The translations under genes and the position numbers were made by a program. Shown in pieces: positions 1 to 12,194 of a DNA stretch of 41,534 nt. Every line of letters starts with the position of its first letter. Position 1 is the first letter of the stretch. Below the pieces are notes generated by a model. The model made no database searches and was not told the DNA's origin. It saw nothing but the letters and a program-made list of their open reading frames with translations. The DNA is from Apostichopus parvimensis (taxonomy: Eukaryota; Echinodermata; Holothuroidea; Aspidochirotida; Stichopodidae). The stretch is taken from NCBI GenBank assembly GCA_000934455.1, contig KN883286.1, positions 11,025 through 52,558 of the forward strand. Direction: 5' to 3'.

Positions 1-455
1 TCTCAAGAGATTAAACAAGTTTGTAGTTAAAGAGAAAATGTAACTACTCACACTCTAAAAATTGATATGATGTCACAGATTCCCTTTGTTTTCATATGAT
101 ATTTTATCAAATCTCGTTAAATAGTTCACCGGTCCCTCACATAACAAGGTACGTGCCTTTATCCTAAAGTTGTTCAAAGCAGATTTTAAAAGACTGCTAA
201 TGAATCCAAGAAGCTTTTGTTTTGGCTGTTTGACATTCCATACAACGGTAACGCTTGTATACTTAGTTTGGCCGAATCTTAATGTCGAATTGAGCTAGGT
301 TGCAGACCAGGGATAAATCATAAGAGGGATGGCTGTGACTTTCTCGATCGTATTGATAATTCAATACCTGTCGACACCAATAATTTGTCTTCGTTTTGAT
401 TATGATATAACTCTGTTTGGCCTCTCAAATGCACCGTTATTAGTCATAATTAGTG
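1..455. repeat. Duplicated segment, copy A (without LINE)
   Basis: This segment aligns with 18942-19214 followed by 21469-21650. The match includes the blocks around 'tgatatgatgtcacagattcc', 'cctttatcctaaagttgttc' and 'aatgtcgaattgagctagg'. Homology runs off the left window edge and fades near 455. Copy A reads straight through at about 269-271, where the other copy contains a 2.25-kb LINE, so copy A is the empty-site counterpart. I see no convincing coding potential. It is either a dispersed repeat family or a segmental duplication; two copies cannot separate these. Confidence 0.75.
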
Positions 456-2047
456 GCAGTAGATGCATGTGGACCAATAATATGAAATATCATGACAATA
501 TACGTTAGAAAGAGTCTCTTTGGAAATCAAGAGCCAACCTTACCAAGAGGACGGAAAATGTTATCTATGCCATGACAATCATGCTCGTACCGCTTAACAG
601 TTAGAAGCTCGTTTTAATTTTCAAATAGCAGTTTACCTCCAACTGTAAATCACATGAGTGTAGGCTTTGGTGTAGTAATTCTTTGTAGTGTTTTTTTTAT
701 TTAAGAAAAATACGAAAACAAATTGAACTATGCTTTTAATAAATACAATCGCTTATCTCGTATGCAGTCGTTTCCATGTCCGAGTCTAGGTCTCATCTAG
801 TCGGAGACAAATCCAAGACCAAGTCCGAGTCCACGAAAACGTAGACTCAGGTCTGGACTGGTGTACTACATTCCTGCTGGAAACAAAAGAAATTTAGTTT
901 CTGAAAGTTGCATTTGACATTATTGATGAAAGGATAGTAGGATAGTATTAGAAGGTTAGTAGACGTAGGTCAAAGTCTTAACAAAATTGTAATGGCAATC
1001 ACTTGTAAAACGCACGCTTGAATGAAATTCATGTAGACAGTGACCATTTTGTTTTTTGTGTTAATCAAAGTAATGGTGTTCAAAAAATCAGTCTTTAACC
1101 ACATATAAAACAAACCACTCAAACAAAATATGAATGAACTTGTTATTTTATCTGTTAGTCCACAGTAAAATAAGAACTTTACTGCTCACTTGAAGTCAAT
1201 GACGACCAGCATTTCTTATGAGTTTGTTATTATCATGAAAGACAATATATTCACTCGGTAAAATTATTAATCATAATAAATTGATGAGTATTGTGCAAAT
1301 GGTTGATTACTAAATATGTTCATGTTGGTAGTGAGTAACTCGTCTTTTGCTTGCAAAATGTTGAGAATCTATTGGAATTATTTCTACATTTGGTTGATTT
1401 ACGAGTGAATAACCCAAACACACACACACAGCCCAAATTTCTGATACATAGATTGGTAACACAATAATGTGAACATTCAAACATTTGCACGACATCAACG
1501 TTACCCTGCATGTCATTTTATATTATAGAGCAAATGTTAAACCAGGGGACACGAATCACGAAGACAAGTTATGAATTCGATTTGGCATGGATGTGAAATC
1601 ACGTATACCAGTCTGAAAGAATGCTGTGTACAACCACAATGCAAAACGCATTGAGCTTCGATGACTTCATTGCAATAGACTTCTGCTTGTTAACCAGAAA
1701 TAGCTTTTACAATATACACACAGAAAACAATATGTAAAATAATTTTATGTAAATCACGGGTTGTAAAAAAGTACATGGCATTTTGTAAATATTACACAAC
1801 ATTCCTTAAAAGTATGCGTATTCATGCGATTGAGGATTGCCGAAAATTATAGTAAAAGTCCACCTAGTCATTTTACATGATTACAAGTAACTTTTGCCAA
1901 AGCGTTAATCAACGGATGCAGAGTTAGATAATGCAACCTATCTGGTACCAGTTTGTCAAGTGAAGTCATTGATCGTTACTAAATATACTAGTCATCCACG
2001 GCCATACACGCGCAAGCCACATACAGTTCGCGACCACTCCAGCTACA
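456..2047. other. Intergenic, no gene seen
   Basis: AT-rich sequence with only short chance reading frames. A run of related GAGTCC/AAGTCC-like words lies at about 780-860, and a short CA run at 1419-1431. The segment just before 2048 would be the promoter and 5' UTR of the following gene, but I see no clear TATA or initiator signal. Confidence 0.5.
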
Positions 2048-5000
2048 ATGACATGGAAAATTACGTTAAAGGACCGAGGCCTGGAAGATTTGATTGAAAA
2101 ATTCGAAGGTAAGTTTAGTTATTCTGTTAGTAAACGTTACAATACTAAGAAATGCTTCTAGCCTCACGACTAAATTGGGTAGACGACTGATTTTGATTCG
2201 CTTGCGTTATGTAGACCTAACGTTAAATTTATACAATAAGTTATGTCATAGGCTAGCTGCTTTTTGTCAAAGTCAACTCATAATTGTGAGAGAATCACGG
2301 ACGGACGGAGGATTTATACTGTTACTTAGTGTATTCTATTCGTAAGTTCAGTTACGCCTAATCCTAACTTAGTGTATCCTATAGTCCTTTTTACATAGTA
2401 GGGCTTACTTAGGCAAATGGCCTTGAGCATTTGCCTATTGTAACGCTGATACCATTTTTTTTATGTGATGCAATTTATAATAACTGGTTTGCCATTTTAA
2501 CAGGTAGTAAGTAGGCCAAGGCTGATTTGGATTGGTGATACTAACTAAGCCTATAATATGGTAGTGATCTAGCCCTTATCATAGCAGTGTATGCAATTGC
2601 AGACAGTTGGGGTGAGCAGTTTTAAGCATTGTATCTTCCCAATACTTCAAGTACCAAAAGGAAGCCCAGAGAACGATCTTACCAAATGATGAATATTTTT
2701 TTTTGGGGGGGGGGGTGGTTATATTGAAAGTAAAAAAGTAAAATTCTTGGAAATTTGACCTTTGACCTATTCATTTTTCTAAAAAAAATCAACTGAATTT
2801 TAGATCAGCCCAGCAGCCTCACTAATCTTTCGGAAGAAGCTACATACATTACAAAGATACCTTGAAAAGCATAGGTCTATTTAGTGAGGCAGAATTCATG
2901 ACCGAAATTTCCCCAACATTCCTGAAATATGTGTCAAAATCCAGCAAATTACCGGCAAAAGTACTGAGTATATACATACTATACAGACACAGACTACACT
3001 TCCTGAAAGAAAAAACAACTCAAATCTCTGCCCTTTTTCAACCAATTTCACCACAATTAGTATCAGAAGAAATGAAAGTTTATAGACAATCACATAAAAC
3101 AAGATGACAACCCAATTCCTTGACTGTTAGTTTATTGCTCATCGACAGAAGAGATGCCATTTTGTTGTGGCTGATAATGCTGGGTGCAAAAAAACAATGT
3201 TGATTGCATTGCACAAGAAAGTTTTTGGCAAATATACCTCCCAGATTGCCGGAAATAACACTTCCCAGACCCATGATGCTCCCAAACCTCTTTAAAATTT
3301 AGATCTCATGGCTTAGAAATTTAGTTTGGGGAAATACATGGGCGTCTGCAGCAAAAAAATCAGGGGACAAATAATCCAAGTAAACTTTTATATACGGTGG
3401 GTCTGGGGTCTTCTCCCAGAAAACTATTATAGACTGCCGCAAATGCGATTTCCGTCCTATATTTAACAACCCTCTCTCTCCTGAATTCTGCTGACTATTT
3501 CCCGAAACAGGTTTCAAGTCGTTTATATCATATTCATATCTCTCTTATCTACTTTAATGTGATATATTGTGTTATCTATTTTTTATGTCAGCTTCATATG
3601 ATTTCGTTTTCCAAAATTTTATCTTCTCAAAACAGCTCCCGAAGTTGACCAAAACTTCAGGTAATTCAACTGAAAGTGGAAACACAACAGGACCTGAAGC
3701 TAGCTCAAATCGCCAACACACAGTGTGAGTTGTTAACGATTGTTTTGTTCGCACTCAGTCCGTTTTGCTTACCACAATTTACCAGTCTCGTGTATAGATT
3801 ATGTTCACATGCTCATTCGAGCATGTGAGCATGTTATCACTTCAGCGGAGAAGTCACGCCTAACAGTGTCAATAGTAATAATTCCCGTCTTTTATAGCAT
3901 GTCATTTGCACAATACTGGATCAAACTGCGCCAAAGTTCAATACAGGGGAATTTGAAATGCAGCGTTTGGTCAAGACAAATTGGCGGAGACACGGTATAT
4001 CATGTCCCCACCACTGAGAAAGTTGGTGGGGACGCGTCCAGCTGTCCCCACCAGGATCTGCGCACATGGCGTGAGATGTCTGCTTGTATACATGATATCT
4101 CAAGAATCCTAGATTAATTTGAGTTGATACATGACAGAATGCTGTTCCCTGTTGTTTTCAGTAAAGATATCTTGCATAGGAATTGGGGGGGGGGGGGAGG
4201 AGGCCTTAATGTGAAAAAACTTGAAAAGGCAATTTCCAAGTAGCTATACATGACATTTACTTAATATGTGGTGTGGAGCGTTGGTCCATCATCACTATAT
4301 GTTTTCACTGCCGTTTTGGGTTTGCTAATTAAATATTGATGATTGGCGGGGCCAATTGAGAATATTTCTGAAATTAGCATGTAAACACAAAATCTAAAAC
4401 AAATCTATTTAAGTTTGAGCTTAAACTATGTATAATTATAAACATTAACACAAGAATGGTCCCTGTTGTTTATGATGAAGATATCATAAATAGTCAACAG
4501 TGGACAGGGCTCAATGTACCACAGGTCATTTATCTTTTCTAATTATGATAGACATTAAAAAATACAACAGCTTAAGAGTATCTCTGTTGAAGGTCCTTGC
4601 TTGATAATTCATTTTTCGTACCACTTGAATCACTAAACGTTTATTATTTTCGGATGCAGATGTCATGTTTTTGTGAGTGGTACATGCAAATAAATGCCTA
4701 GGAACCATGTTGGTTCTTACACAGCCTTATTATGATGGGAATGTACTTCCTTTTTTTTTTTGTTACTTAGGAAAGCACCAACTTGCACTTCTATTTGCAA
4801 AATATTTCAGGAAAGTCTCAACCATACGTCTTACTTCTTGGAGAAAGCAAAATACATCCTCATTGTGATCATCGAGAGACATGCCCTACCTCAGAGGACA
4901 TTTATGAAGGCCATTCACACGTGCTTCAAATCATTATGTGTGTTTAATCTGGAATACCAAAAGGCATGTCTTGGTGCCTGGGAATATTTCCAAAACGTTG

Positions 5001-5086
5001 TTTATGAGTTGCATTTAATGGTAGTTGGAAGTGCAACCAGATTCCAGATTTTCGTGCTTACCATGCCAACAACAAAGACAATGTAA
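2048..5086 (+). CDS. Probable three-exon gene, SAMD3-like C-terminal domain, function unknown
   Basis: Proposed exons are 2048-2108, 3636-3659 and 4771-5086. Exon 1 starts with an ATG (A at -3) and ends at a perfect donor (AG|GTAAGT), phase 1. Exon 2 is a 24-base microexon after 'tctcaaaacag' with donor CAG|GTAATT; it enters at phase 1 and leaves at phase 2. Exon 3 follows a T-rich tract and 'ttacttag', enters at phase 2, and is open to a TAA at 5084-5086. A poly(A) signal lies at 5222-5227. The three phases agree, giving about 133 residues. The first exon (GLEDLIEKFE) looks like the start of a SAM-type helical domain. The last exon (AIHTCFKSLCVFNLEYQKAC, then W-E-x-F-Q) resembles the C-terminal domain of uncharacterised SAMD3-like proteins common in fish and marine invertebrates; that is recalled, not searched. 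An alternative middle exon (3636-3724, also leaving at phase 2) uses another frame and fits exon 1 less well. Further exons could be missed in the introns. The protein may be a truncated family member. Confidence 0.4.
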
Positions 5087-5221
5087 CTGCAGTGTAGCAG
5101 TCGGCATAGACAGCATTCAACATGTTTTCACATCTCAAAGTCCAGTTTGATATATATCTTCCATTTGCTGTTAAAAAGATGAGATTCTTTCATTTCGCAT
5201 GCTAATTCAAATTAAACTATT

Positions 5222-5227
5222 AATAAA
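5222..5227 (+). promoter_or_regulatory. Poly(A) signal AATAAA
   Basis: A canonical AATAAA lies about 135 bases after the stop at 5086. It supports 4771-5086 as a real terminal exon. Confidence 0.5.
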
Positions 5228-5698
5228 GAAATCACTGTGTATCTTAAGTTGTTGCTTGTTTTAAATTGACTACAGTAAGAGTTGTTTCTTGTCTTACACC
5301 GTCACATCGGATGACTTGAGGGATTGTTGCTATTGTAAGAGTGTTTAGATTCATTGTGCTTAATACTCAGCAGTACAATAATAAATCCAATCAATGCCGA
5401 TGATTGTGTGTTTAACATGGTGAATGTAACATTTATTACACAAACAGTAACATGAAGTTTATATACTGTCATAACATTCAGTGTCCCAAGAATGATAATG
5501 GTCAGTTTAATGCAAATATGTTTCATGTCACAAAATTCACTTTTGTTCCATTTTCAAATTTTTCAAGAAGATTATTTCGGTTCATTTCATACTTCATTCT
5601 TTATTTGGTACTGGTTGATTGTTGACTCTTAATTGAAATTAAACTATTATCTGCAGCATATTATGAATATAACTGCTTATATGGGTAAATACAGGAAC

Positions 5699-6810
5699 AG
5701 TAGTATCTTTGTCATTGTCTTCATGGCCGACAGTTGATTATAATTTAACTTTCGCTTTAAATGATGTTTACTATAAACGTTGAAGATGTGGGGTATTTAT
5801 GTGAAAAGTTAAGGGAAATAATTTCAGTGTTAACTGGCTACCACCAAATATTCAAGATCCTTTCTCTAACTTGAGGATGTATAAGTATTGATCCATTGCG
5901 CTTAATAGTATTACATCATACTCGTTTACATCATACAAGTTTAACTTGTTGGAACAGTACTACAATGCTCAATTATATACCAGCAAGTTTAAATTGCAAA
6001 GCTCAAATGATACAGAATATTATGTTGTTTTGGAATTTGCAAGAGTTGATGTTTGTAATTGAAACTAAAAGTAACTATGAACAGATCATTTTACGTATAT
6101 ATGCAAGAAATTTTTAGCTAATGCTGCTGGTAGAGCTGTGACCTTGTCAAATTTTGCAATCAGAGAGTTGATTATGTTAATTTTTGGGAGCTTTCAGATA
6201 TCTTTACACGTTGAGGAAGTTGGTGGAAAATTCGTCGACCAATTGCTTATTGTACATGCAAAGGTTAAAGGGAGATTTACATTGCTGAAAAATTTCAACC
6301 GTTTGAAAGTATGCTATCAATGTGGTTACGGCCGCATTAATGTATCTGATGCAAATTGTCATCCATAACTGGACACAAAAGTTAAAATATCATGGCTGTA
6401 GTTCACTATTCATGCATGATTGTAGATGCACAGGATACCCTCTTAGGTGTTGAAATAAAAGGTTGAATTCACCAAATATTCTGAATTACTCGTGTTGTCA
6501 TTCCTTTTTGTTGTCTCTTAAATGTGCCTTTCTGTTGTGATCGATTTAATAAACAAAAGTGCATCAAGCTGCTTTTAATAATTAACCATTAAACATGTGT
6601 TAAACGCTAACTGAAAGGGTGCTATGTAAAACTCGCTGGCAAATTTTTACATTAATGTTCTTGTTTAGTTGCGTTACATGCTGAACATGTAAAACTCTAC
6701 AAAACAGTAGTTAAGTAAATTTTGCTTAAATGTTTTAGTGTTCTTATTTGACATGAAAATCAAGTAAACTGTTACTTAACCTGTGTAATAAAAATCTCTG
6801 TGTAATAACC
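5699..6810. repeat. Direct repeat block, copy 1
   Basis: Nearly all of this block recurs in the same orientation at 13671-14920. Shared stretches include 'tttgtcattgtcttcatggc', 'aactggacacaaaagttaaa' and 'tctgttgtgatcgatttaat'. By eye the match is high throughout, with small indels and one large one: copy 2 has roughly 130 extra bases between 'tgtacatgca' and 'gttaaag'. The block contains several AATAAA words and no credible reading frame. It may be a dispersed non-autonomous element or a duplicated 3' untranslated region. Confidence 0.8.
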
Positions 6811-8260
6811 TTCAAAGCATATTTGCCCGCTAAACGAAAGCCTTTTTGATAGCTCAAAGTTCAAGTTGCCTGAGAGTATTATTTGCTATCGCGTGACAAG
6901 GCAAATGGTATTCATATATATGCCTTTTAGAATAAAGCAACGAACGAGAGCTGTATCCTACCTCCTTCGAAAGGTTGTTGCAAAATTCAGAATATAAATT
7001 ACACTTAACATTTCAAACCCACAGACGTTACAAACCCGTGAGAAAGCACTGACTGACAGGTTAGTTAGAGAATCTGAAAAAGGAAATACATTTCACAAAA
7101 TCTTTCTTTGAAGTTTCAAATGTACTATTGTTCGACGTATAGGAATCCCTGTACCGACGTAAAGGAAATACATGAGTTGAAAAGACATTAAGGTTTAATG
7201 TGGCAATATGTAGTGTTATCGAGTGGCCGAGTTGTAAGGCTACGACGATACCAATTCGAACGTAGTCACTTCGGCATGGTCGTTCATCGTGCCCGTCAGA
7301 ACTGATTATGTGAGCGCTATATAATATTGTTATATAGTTGAAGTACAGAAGGTTATTTTCCAGATGTAAAATGATTTTAAATCAAAATTATATGTTCAAC
7401 GAATATAGAAGAGTGCGATAAAGGGAGGAAGTAAAAGGAAGAATAACCACATAGGAACAAAACCATAACTTTTCTACAATAATGTTAAACTGTAAAGGCT
7501 AACCTTTGGAAGTGGAAGTTAAAGTTAAACCTATGGCGGACATCAGCTGGACAGGTCTTTCTTGCACGTGGTCTATAATAAGCCCATGATACTTTCTGCC
7601 CTCAATTTTTAAGATGCCAGAGATGATCGCAGTGTGTTAATTTCTATGCATCCACTTATCTAACGATGCTCTCCACGGCAATGTTGGAACGTTAAGTTTC
7701 AGTAGCATTGCAAAAAAAGAGAGCCATCGGTCAAATGATATATATTCTTTTAAATTTCGTGTACCTCATATTCCGTCTATTATCTGTTTATAAACTTCGA
7801 AAATAAAGTAAAAATTTAATTATGACTGTCACCTCGAAATTTACAAACTAAATGGATATTTAAAAAATTTCTTTATCAAAGGTCTTCTTTGGTGAAAAGA
7901 ATAAGTGGAATTTCTGAATCAAATTTGTCACAATTCGCGACAAAAATTGAATGTTTGAGATAAAGCAGTCAAACGTTTAAAAGGAAAAGTTGCCCAAAAT
8001 TCCTCCTTTTGTTGATACCCTCCCACGCCACTGACAAGTGGCACAAAGGTTCAAAGAAAAGCAAGACAGTAAACAAGTACTGTACTCTCTCAACGCAGTT
8101 TATCAATAACTTTCACCAAGCATTGATTGTGTAACATTCAAGACGTAAAGGTTTGTTTTTCTATTATGATCCAAAACCTCTTAATGATATATAAAACACT
8201 TAAATGAATAGTAAGTTTGTAACAGTTATTTTAACGTAACATTTCTCTGTCTATTTCTAG
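6811..8260. other. Intergenic and 5' region of the TRIM gene
   Basis: No coding region is visible. It contains a tRNA-like relic at 7221-7300. It ends in a good splice acceptor (tctgtctatttctag, last base 8260), so one or more non-coding 5' exons of the TRIM gene should lie here or further left. I could not place them or a promoter. Confidence 0.5.
7221..7300 (+). repeat. Degenerate tRNA-Leu/Ser-like relic
   Basis: The string GTGGCCGAGTTGTAAGGC closely resembles the D-arm/A-box region of tRNA-Leu and tRNA-Ser genes. A five-base complementary pair (CTACG/CGTAG) follows, but it encloses a 16-base loop instead of 7. The expected B box is only weakly recognisable near 7280. This is not a functional tRNA. 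A decayed SINE head or tRNA pseudogene is possible, and chance is not excluded. Confidence 0.25.
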
Positions 8261-8264
8261 ATAC

Positions 8265-10538
8265 ATGTCATACATCACAGAAGGAAGAGGCTCTTCTATG
8301 ACACCAATGGCATCGAAAGCTCCCTTTAAACACTTTAAAGAGAGCTTCTTTAAATGTTCTGTTTGTTTGGATCATTTTAAAGAACCGAAACAGTTACCGT
8401 GTCTTCATCGATACTGTAAGGAATGCTTGCAAACACTTATTCAGACCAGCAATAATAATAAAGTGAAATGTCCGTTATGTAATCAGGAATGCACAATATC
8501 AGCAAACGGGATTGAAGATTTTCAAACCGATTTTCACATGAAGAGTATGCTTGAGTTCTTGCAATTGCAGAAATCATGTGAAAATAAAGACTTGAAAAAA
8601 TGTATAAGCTGTTCAAAGAGTACAAAAGTGTCAGCATACTGCTTTAAGTGTAAAGGCTTTTTATGTGAAGCATGCCGTGACGTTCACGCCAGCGCTACGA
8701 CGTTAAATGAGCATCAACCACATACTCTTTGTTTGGATGATATTACAGCTAAGAACTTAAGTTTGGAAAAGTTGGCTGCACTTACGGAAGCTCCCAAATG
8801 TCGTATCCATGACAATGTTGACGCAACCTTATGTTGTAGCTCTTGTGGAAATCTACCAATTTGCTTTGCTTGTAGACACGGTTATCACAAAGAACATGAT
8901 TATCGTGGGGTAGGACAACTTGCTGGACGTGAAAGCGAGTTGCTCGAACAAAATATTGCTGAACTAAAACACAACAGAAGATCATACGAGTTACCAAGGA
9001 ATATTGAAATAACAACGCGAAAACTGAGTGAAAATGTTGCAACGAAAACAGAAGAATTAACAAATCAGCACATACAGCAGGCTCGTAAGATTAAACATGA
9101 ACTGACAGAATGTACCAATAAACAAGTACGAAGTGTAACTGATATCGAGAACAGACGAAAACACGAAGACAGCCTAATAATTTTTCATTTTGAGGAAGAG
9201 ATGAGCCAAGTGAAAGAGAAATATGATCGTGCCAAGAAAAAAGCTGAAAGAAAGTATGACGACGAAACCGAAAAGGTTATTGAAGAATGCAACAAAATTG
9301 AGGGAGCACTCTGCACGGAACTTTCAAATATAGATGCTAGTTTTAAAGATATGAGAACAACGATGGAATTACATGTAAAGCAAAATGAAATGGAATTAAA
9401 AAGACTATCAGATTATTGTGATCAGGTTATTAATCGGTACGAGAACGTCACAGAAACGACTTCATCTATTCTTGCTACTAACGACGAGTGGACATACGTT
9501 CAGTGTATCCCTGATATCAGAGCAGCCTGTGCAACTCTTAAAGAAGACATGGAAAAGGATATTTTACAGCTAGGATCCTTATCAGATGTTGCTATAGAGG
9601 ATACAAGGAGCGTTGATGTTGATGACGTCACGATTACTAAACACGAGGAGTCAGTAGTCGATATTCAGGGAATCAAAACTGAAAGTTGGTGGATTAATGA
9701 CATTGCGTACAGCGATGAAGATTATATCGTCGTCACTGGCCGGGCGTCTAGTAGTCACTCACACATCACTGTCATCAATGGAAGAGGGGAAATACAACGA
9801 CATGATCAGATAAAGTCTGATAAGACGTCTTTCCCAAATCGTTTCTGTTGTTGTACATCAAAGTTTAAAGTTGTAACAGCTTGCTGGCCTCATGAAGTCG
9901 GTTTATACGATGTACGTGATGGTTCTTACAACAAGAAGGACATCAATGACATCGTCAATGGCTGGTTTACACATCGGCAGGTCAAGTGTTTAACCGAGAA
10001 TCCTGTCAGTTATGACATCATTGTTGGTACAGACAGCAGAGAGGTGTATATCTTCGATCATCGATTGGATTACAGTTACACCATATCACTTCCAAATGTA
10101 ATTTATGGTTCGCATGATATCACTGTACATAGAGGTAGTCTCCTGGTATGTGACTACGATGGTAAGAAAGCATATTCAGTCACCATGGAGGGATCAGAGA
10201 GTGAGGTGATGTATGAATTCACCAAACCAGATATTTGCGATGCATGTAGACCTCTCAATGTGTGCACGGATACGAAAGACTTCGTTTACATTTTATGGAG
10301 AGCAAACATCGCTGGTCATGAGAATCGTGTTGTCGTACGGTACAGTCAAGATGGCCGAATACTACTGACCACATACCCTGTAGACGACAACTGTTGTTGT
10401 GTGACCACGTCATCAGTAAATGGGGTGGAAAAGCTTATTTTACCGACATACGTGTCGGGAAAGTTATACACTTATGATCTTGTAGATGATAGAAGGAATT
10501 TTAGTACTACTTATAACAAGGACTTGCAAGTTCCATGA
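8265..10538 (+). CDS. TRIM-family E3 ubiquitin ligase (RING, two B-boxes, coiled coil, propeller-like C-terminus)
   Basis: A 757-residue frame lies in one exon. The ATG is four bases after a strong acceptor, so upstream exons are probably non-coding. Residues 31-71 form a C3HC4 RING finger (C31, C34, C45, H47, C50, C53, C68, C71). Residues 112-152 form a B-box 1 (C112, C115, C125, C128, C133, C136, H149, H152). Residues 178-210 form a B-box 2 (C178, H181, C190, C193, C199, C202, H207, H210). About 215-430 is charged, Lys/Glu-rich and helical, as expected for the antiparallel coiled-coil dimer. About 470-750 has repeating beta-strand-like segments (for example ITVINGRGEI and VYIFDHRL) suggesting a divergent NHL/WD-like propeller; there is no B30.2/SPRY domain. 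All zinc ligands are present, so it should be an active cytoplasmic ubiquitin ligase with the C-terminus as target-binding module. The architecture resembles TRIM2/3, TRIM56 and TRIM71. Such genes are expanded in echinoderms and molluscs, so one-to-one orthology should not be assumed. Confidence 0.93.
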   Translation: MSYITEGRGSSMTPMASKAPFKHFKESFFKCSVCLDHFKEPKQLPCLHRYCKECLQTLIQTSNNNKVKCPLCNQECTISANGIEDFQTDFHMKSMLEFLQLQKSCENKDLKKCISCSKSTKVSAYCFKCKGFLCEACRDVHASATTLNEHQPHTLCLDDITAKNLSLEKLAALTEAPKCRIHDNVDATLCCSSCGNLPICFACRHGYHKEHDYRGVGQLAGRESELLEQNIAELKHNRRSYELPRNIEITTRKLSENVATKTEELTNQHIQQARKIKHELTECTNKQVRSVTDIENRRKHEDSLIIFHFEEEMSQVKEKYDRAKKKAERKYDDETEKVIEECNKIEGALCTELSNIDASFKDMRTTMELHVKQNEMELKRLSDYCDQVINRYENVTETTSSILATNDEWTYVQCIPDIRAACATLKEDMEKDILQLGSLSDVAIEDTRSVDVDDVTITKHEESVVDIQGIKTESWWINDIAYSDEDYIVVTGRASSSHSHITVINGRGEIQRHDQIKSDKTSFPNRFCCCTSKFKVVTACWPHEVGLYDVRDGSYNKKDINDIVNGWFTHRQVKCLTENPVSYDIIVGTDSREVYIFDHRLDYSYTISLPNVIYGSHDITVHRGSLLVCDYDGKKAYSVTMEGSESEVMYEFTKPDICDACRPLNVCTDTKDFVYILWRANIAGHENRVVVRYSQDGRILLTTYPVDDNCCCVTTSSVNGVEKLILPTYVSGKLYTYDLVDDRRNFSTTYNKDLQVP

Positions 10539-11056
10539 GGAACTTTTTCCCTCTTCATTATATCTGTTTCTATCGAGTAGATACCATAAGTATATTCCCG
10601 GCGATAGGAATTTGTCCCTAACTGCCAATCTTAAATTTAAGCTTTAACAATTGCAACACTGTCGTTGTTTCTTTCACCTTAAACATTCTGTAAGCGTAAG
10701 CGTATTGGCGTAACAATTGTTGTTATAGTATATACTAATGACGTTTAAAGTATTTGTTTCTCTCGGTTGCTACATTTGATTTCGGGAAAAAACATGCTTG
10801 ATATTTTCTCCGTCCTTAAGACAAACTATATACTCAATTCGCTCACTCATTTGTAAGAAGAAGAAATGAACAACAAACTGATTAATTGAATTATGTCATC
10901 ACGGCTAATGCAAATGTTTTGTTGTTCATAAAAGTGCTTAAACTTATTTTTCTAAAGAGGAAGATAATATATTGACACAAAGTTTTGCATTTTGAAATTC
11001 TAAACGAAAAGAACAAAATCTTGACGAATGTGACCAAATTTCAGCATGCAATCAGT

Positions 11057-11324
11057 AATAAAATCGTTCAGCATACATTTCTGTTTCATTTGTATATTTG
11101 GAATTAGGGTAAACAGGCAACGAAAACTGACGAGAGTGTTTCATTTAATTTACGTAGTGACTGAGTAGTTTTAGATAGTAACAACTATTCCTTTAAGTTT
11201 GTCTCCTATGGCTTGTATAGCATATATAATTGAATATTTGGACTTCCCAGCATTTGTCAAAACGAGACGTTTAGACGTTGCCTTTATGAATGATAACTCG
11301 AAGTGTCTTTATAAATTCAATAAA
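11057..11324 (+). promoter_or_regulatory. Candidate poly(A) signals of the TRIM gene
   Basis: AATAAA occurs at 11057-11062 and 11319-11324, about 520 and 780 bases after the stop. Either could end the TRIM transcript. The stretch from 10539 to here has no other visible feature and is treated as 3' UTR. Confidence 0.4.
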
Positions 11325-12194
11325 CCATAACCTATTATCTCCTGTGTTAGGTGTTTTCCAAGTAAGACAAATAATATTTCACAAGGATTGCAAAAGATTT
11401 TATATGCAAATAAAAGAGAAAGAGTATTCAACATGGTCTAATCTCATCTCTGTTGGCTAGTTTCAGTCACTATTTATATTGTAATGTCCCGCTAGTATGT
11501 AGACATATGTCTAAAATTGTTTAGGATTAACCATTGTTTTTTGTTATGACCTGTCGTTCTGTTTAATAACTAGCACGTCGATCACAAACACTTGTTATAT
11601 ACTCCGATATTATCCTGTTCGGGAACTGGGCAAGAAAAACAATTCTTGAATATGTAACCATGAAGTACTGTAAGAGTCTGCGATCGCGTGTATCTTTTGC
11701 ACCGTACATTACGATAAGATGAATCGGTGTGGTCATGTGACGCGATATCCTGTCGATCGTATGTGTTGTCAGAAACTACAGTTTCCTTCGCTTATTACAA
11801 ATTTATATATTTCTTATATAGTTTGATTAAAACAATGCAAAATAATATAAATGTTCGAGACTTAATTACAAATCAGTCGGCGGAACTTTTGAATTTGGAC
11901 CCCGACCTTCAAAATCTCACTCAGTAAATATCGATACTGACAGAGTACACTACGCATTGAAAATTTTCGCAGAATTTCAGCTGAACTCTATGATTATAGT
12001 TAGTATATCTTCGGAACTTCATAACCAACGGTTATTTCAGCCATTAATTGATACATTTTAATGTTAAAAACAACGCCATGTGGAAATCCTTCTTTTTTAA
12101 GTTTGCACAATAAACTGTGCTCATATTGTCTTAGTCTCTCAACGTAAGGGTAACATCCAGATAAGTCTAGGACGTCCATTATTTGTGTCCAAGT
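11325..12194. other. No gene recognised
   Basis: AT-rich sequence. A short plus-strand frame ends at 11925, with another open stretch just after it in a different frame. A 77-codon minus-strand frame lies at 12000-12233 and overlaps the LINE start. None matches a family I know. Some may be decayed 5' parts of the LINE or of another element. Confidence 0.4.

Noticed and set aside
2862-3107. Plus-strand frame of 81 codons
   Set aside because: It opens with TTG after a stop, lacks splice signals that fit exon 1 phase, and its composition looks like AT-rich chance sequence.
3636-3724. Longer middle exon of the gene at 2048-5086
   Set aside because: Good donor at 3724, but its reading frame does not match the phase leaving exon 1; kept only as an alternative.
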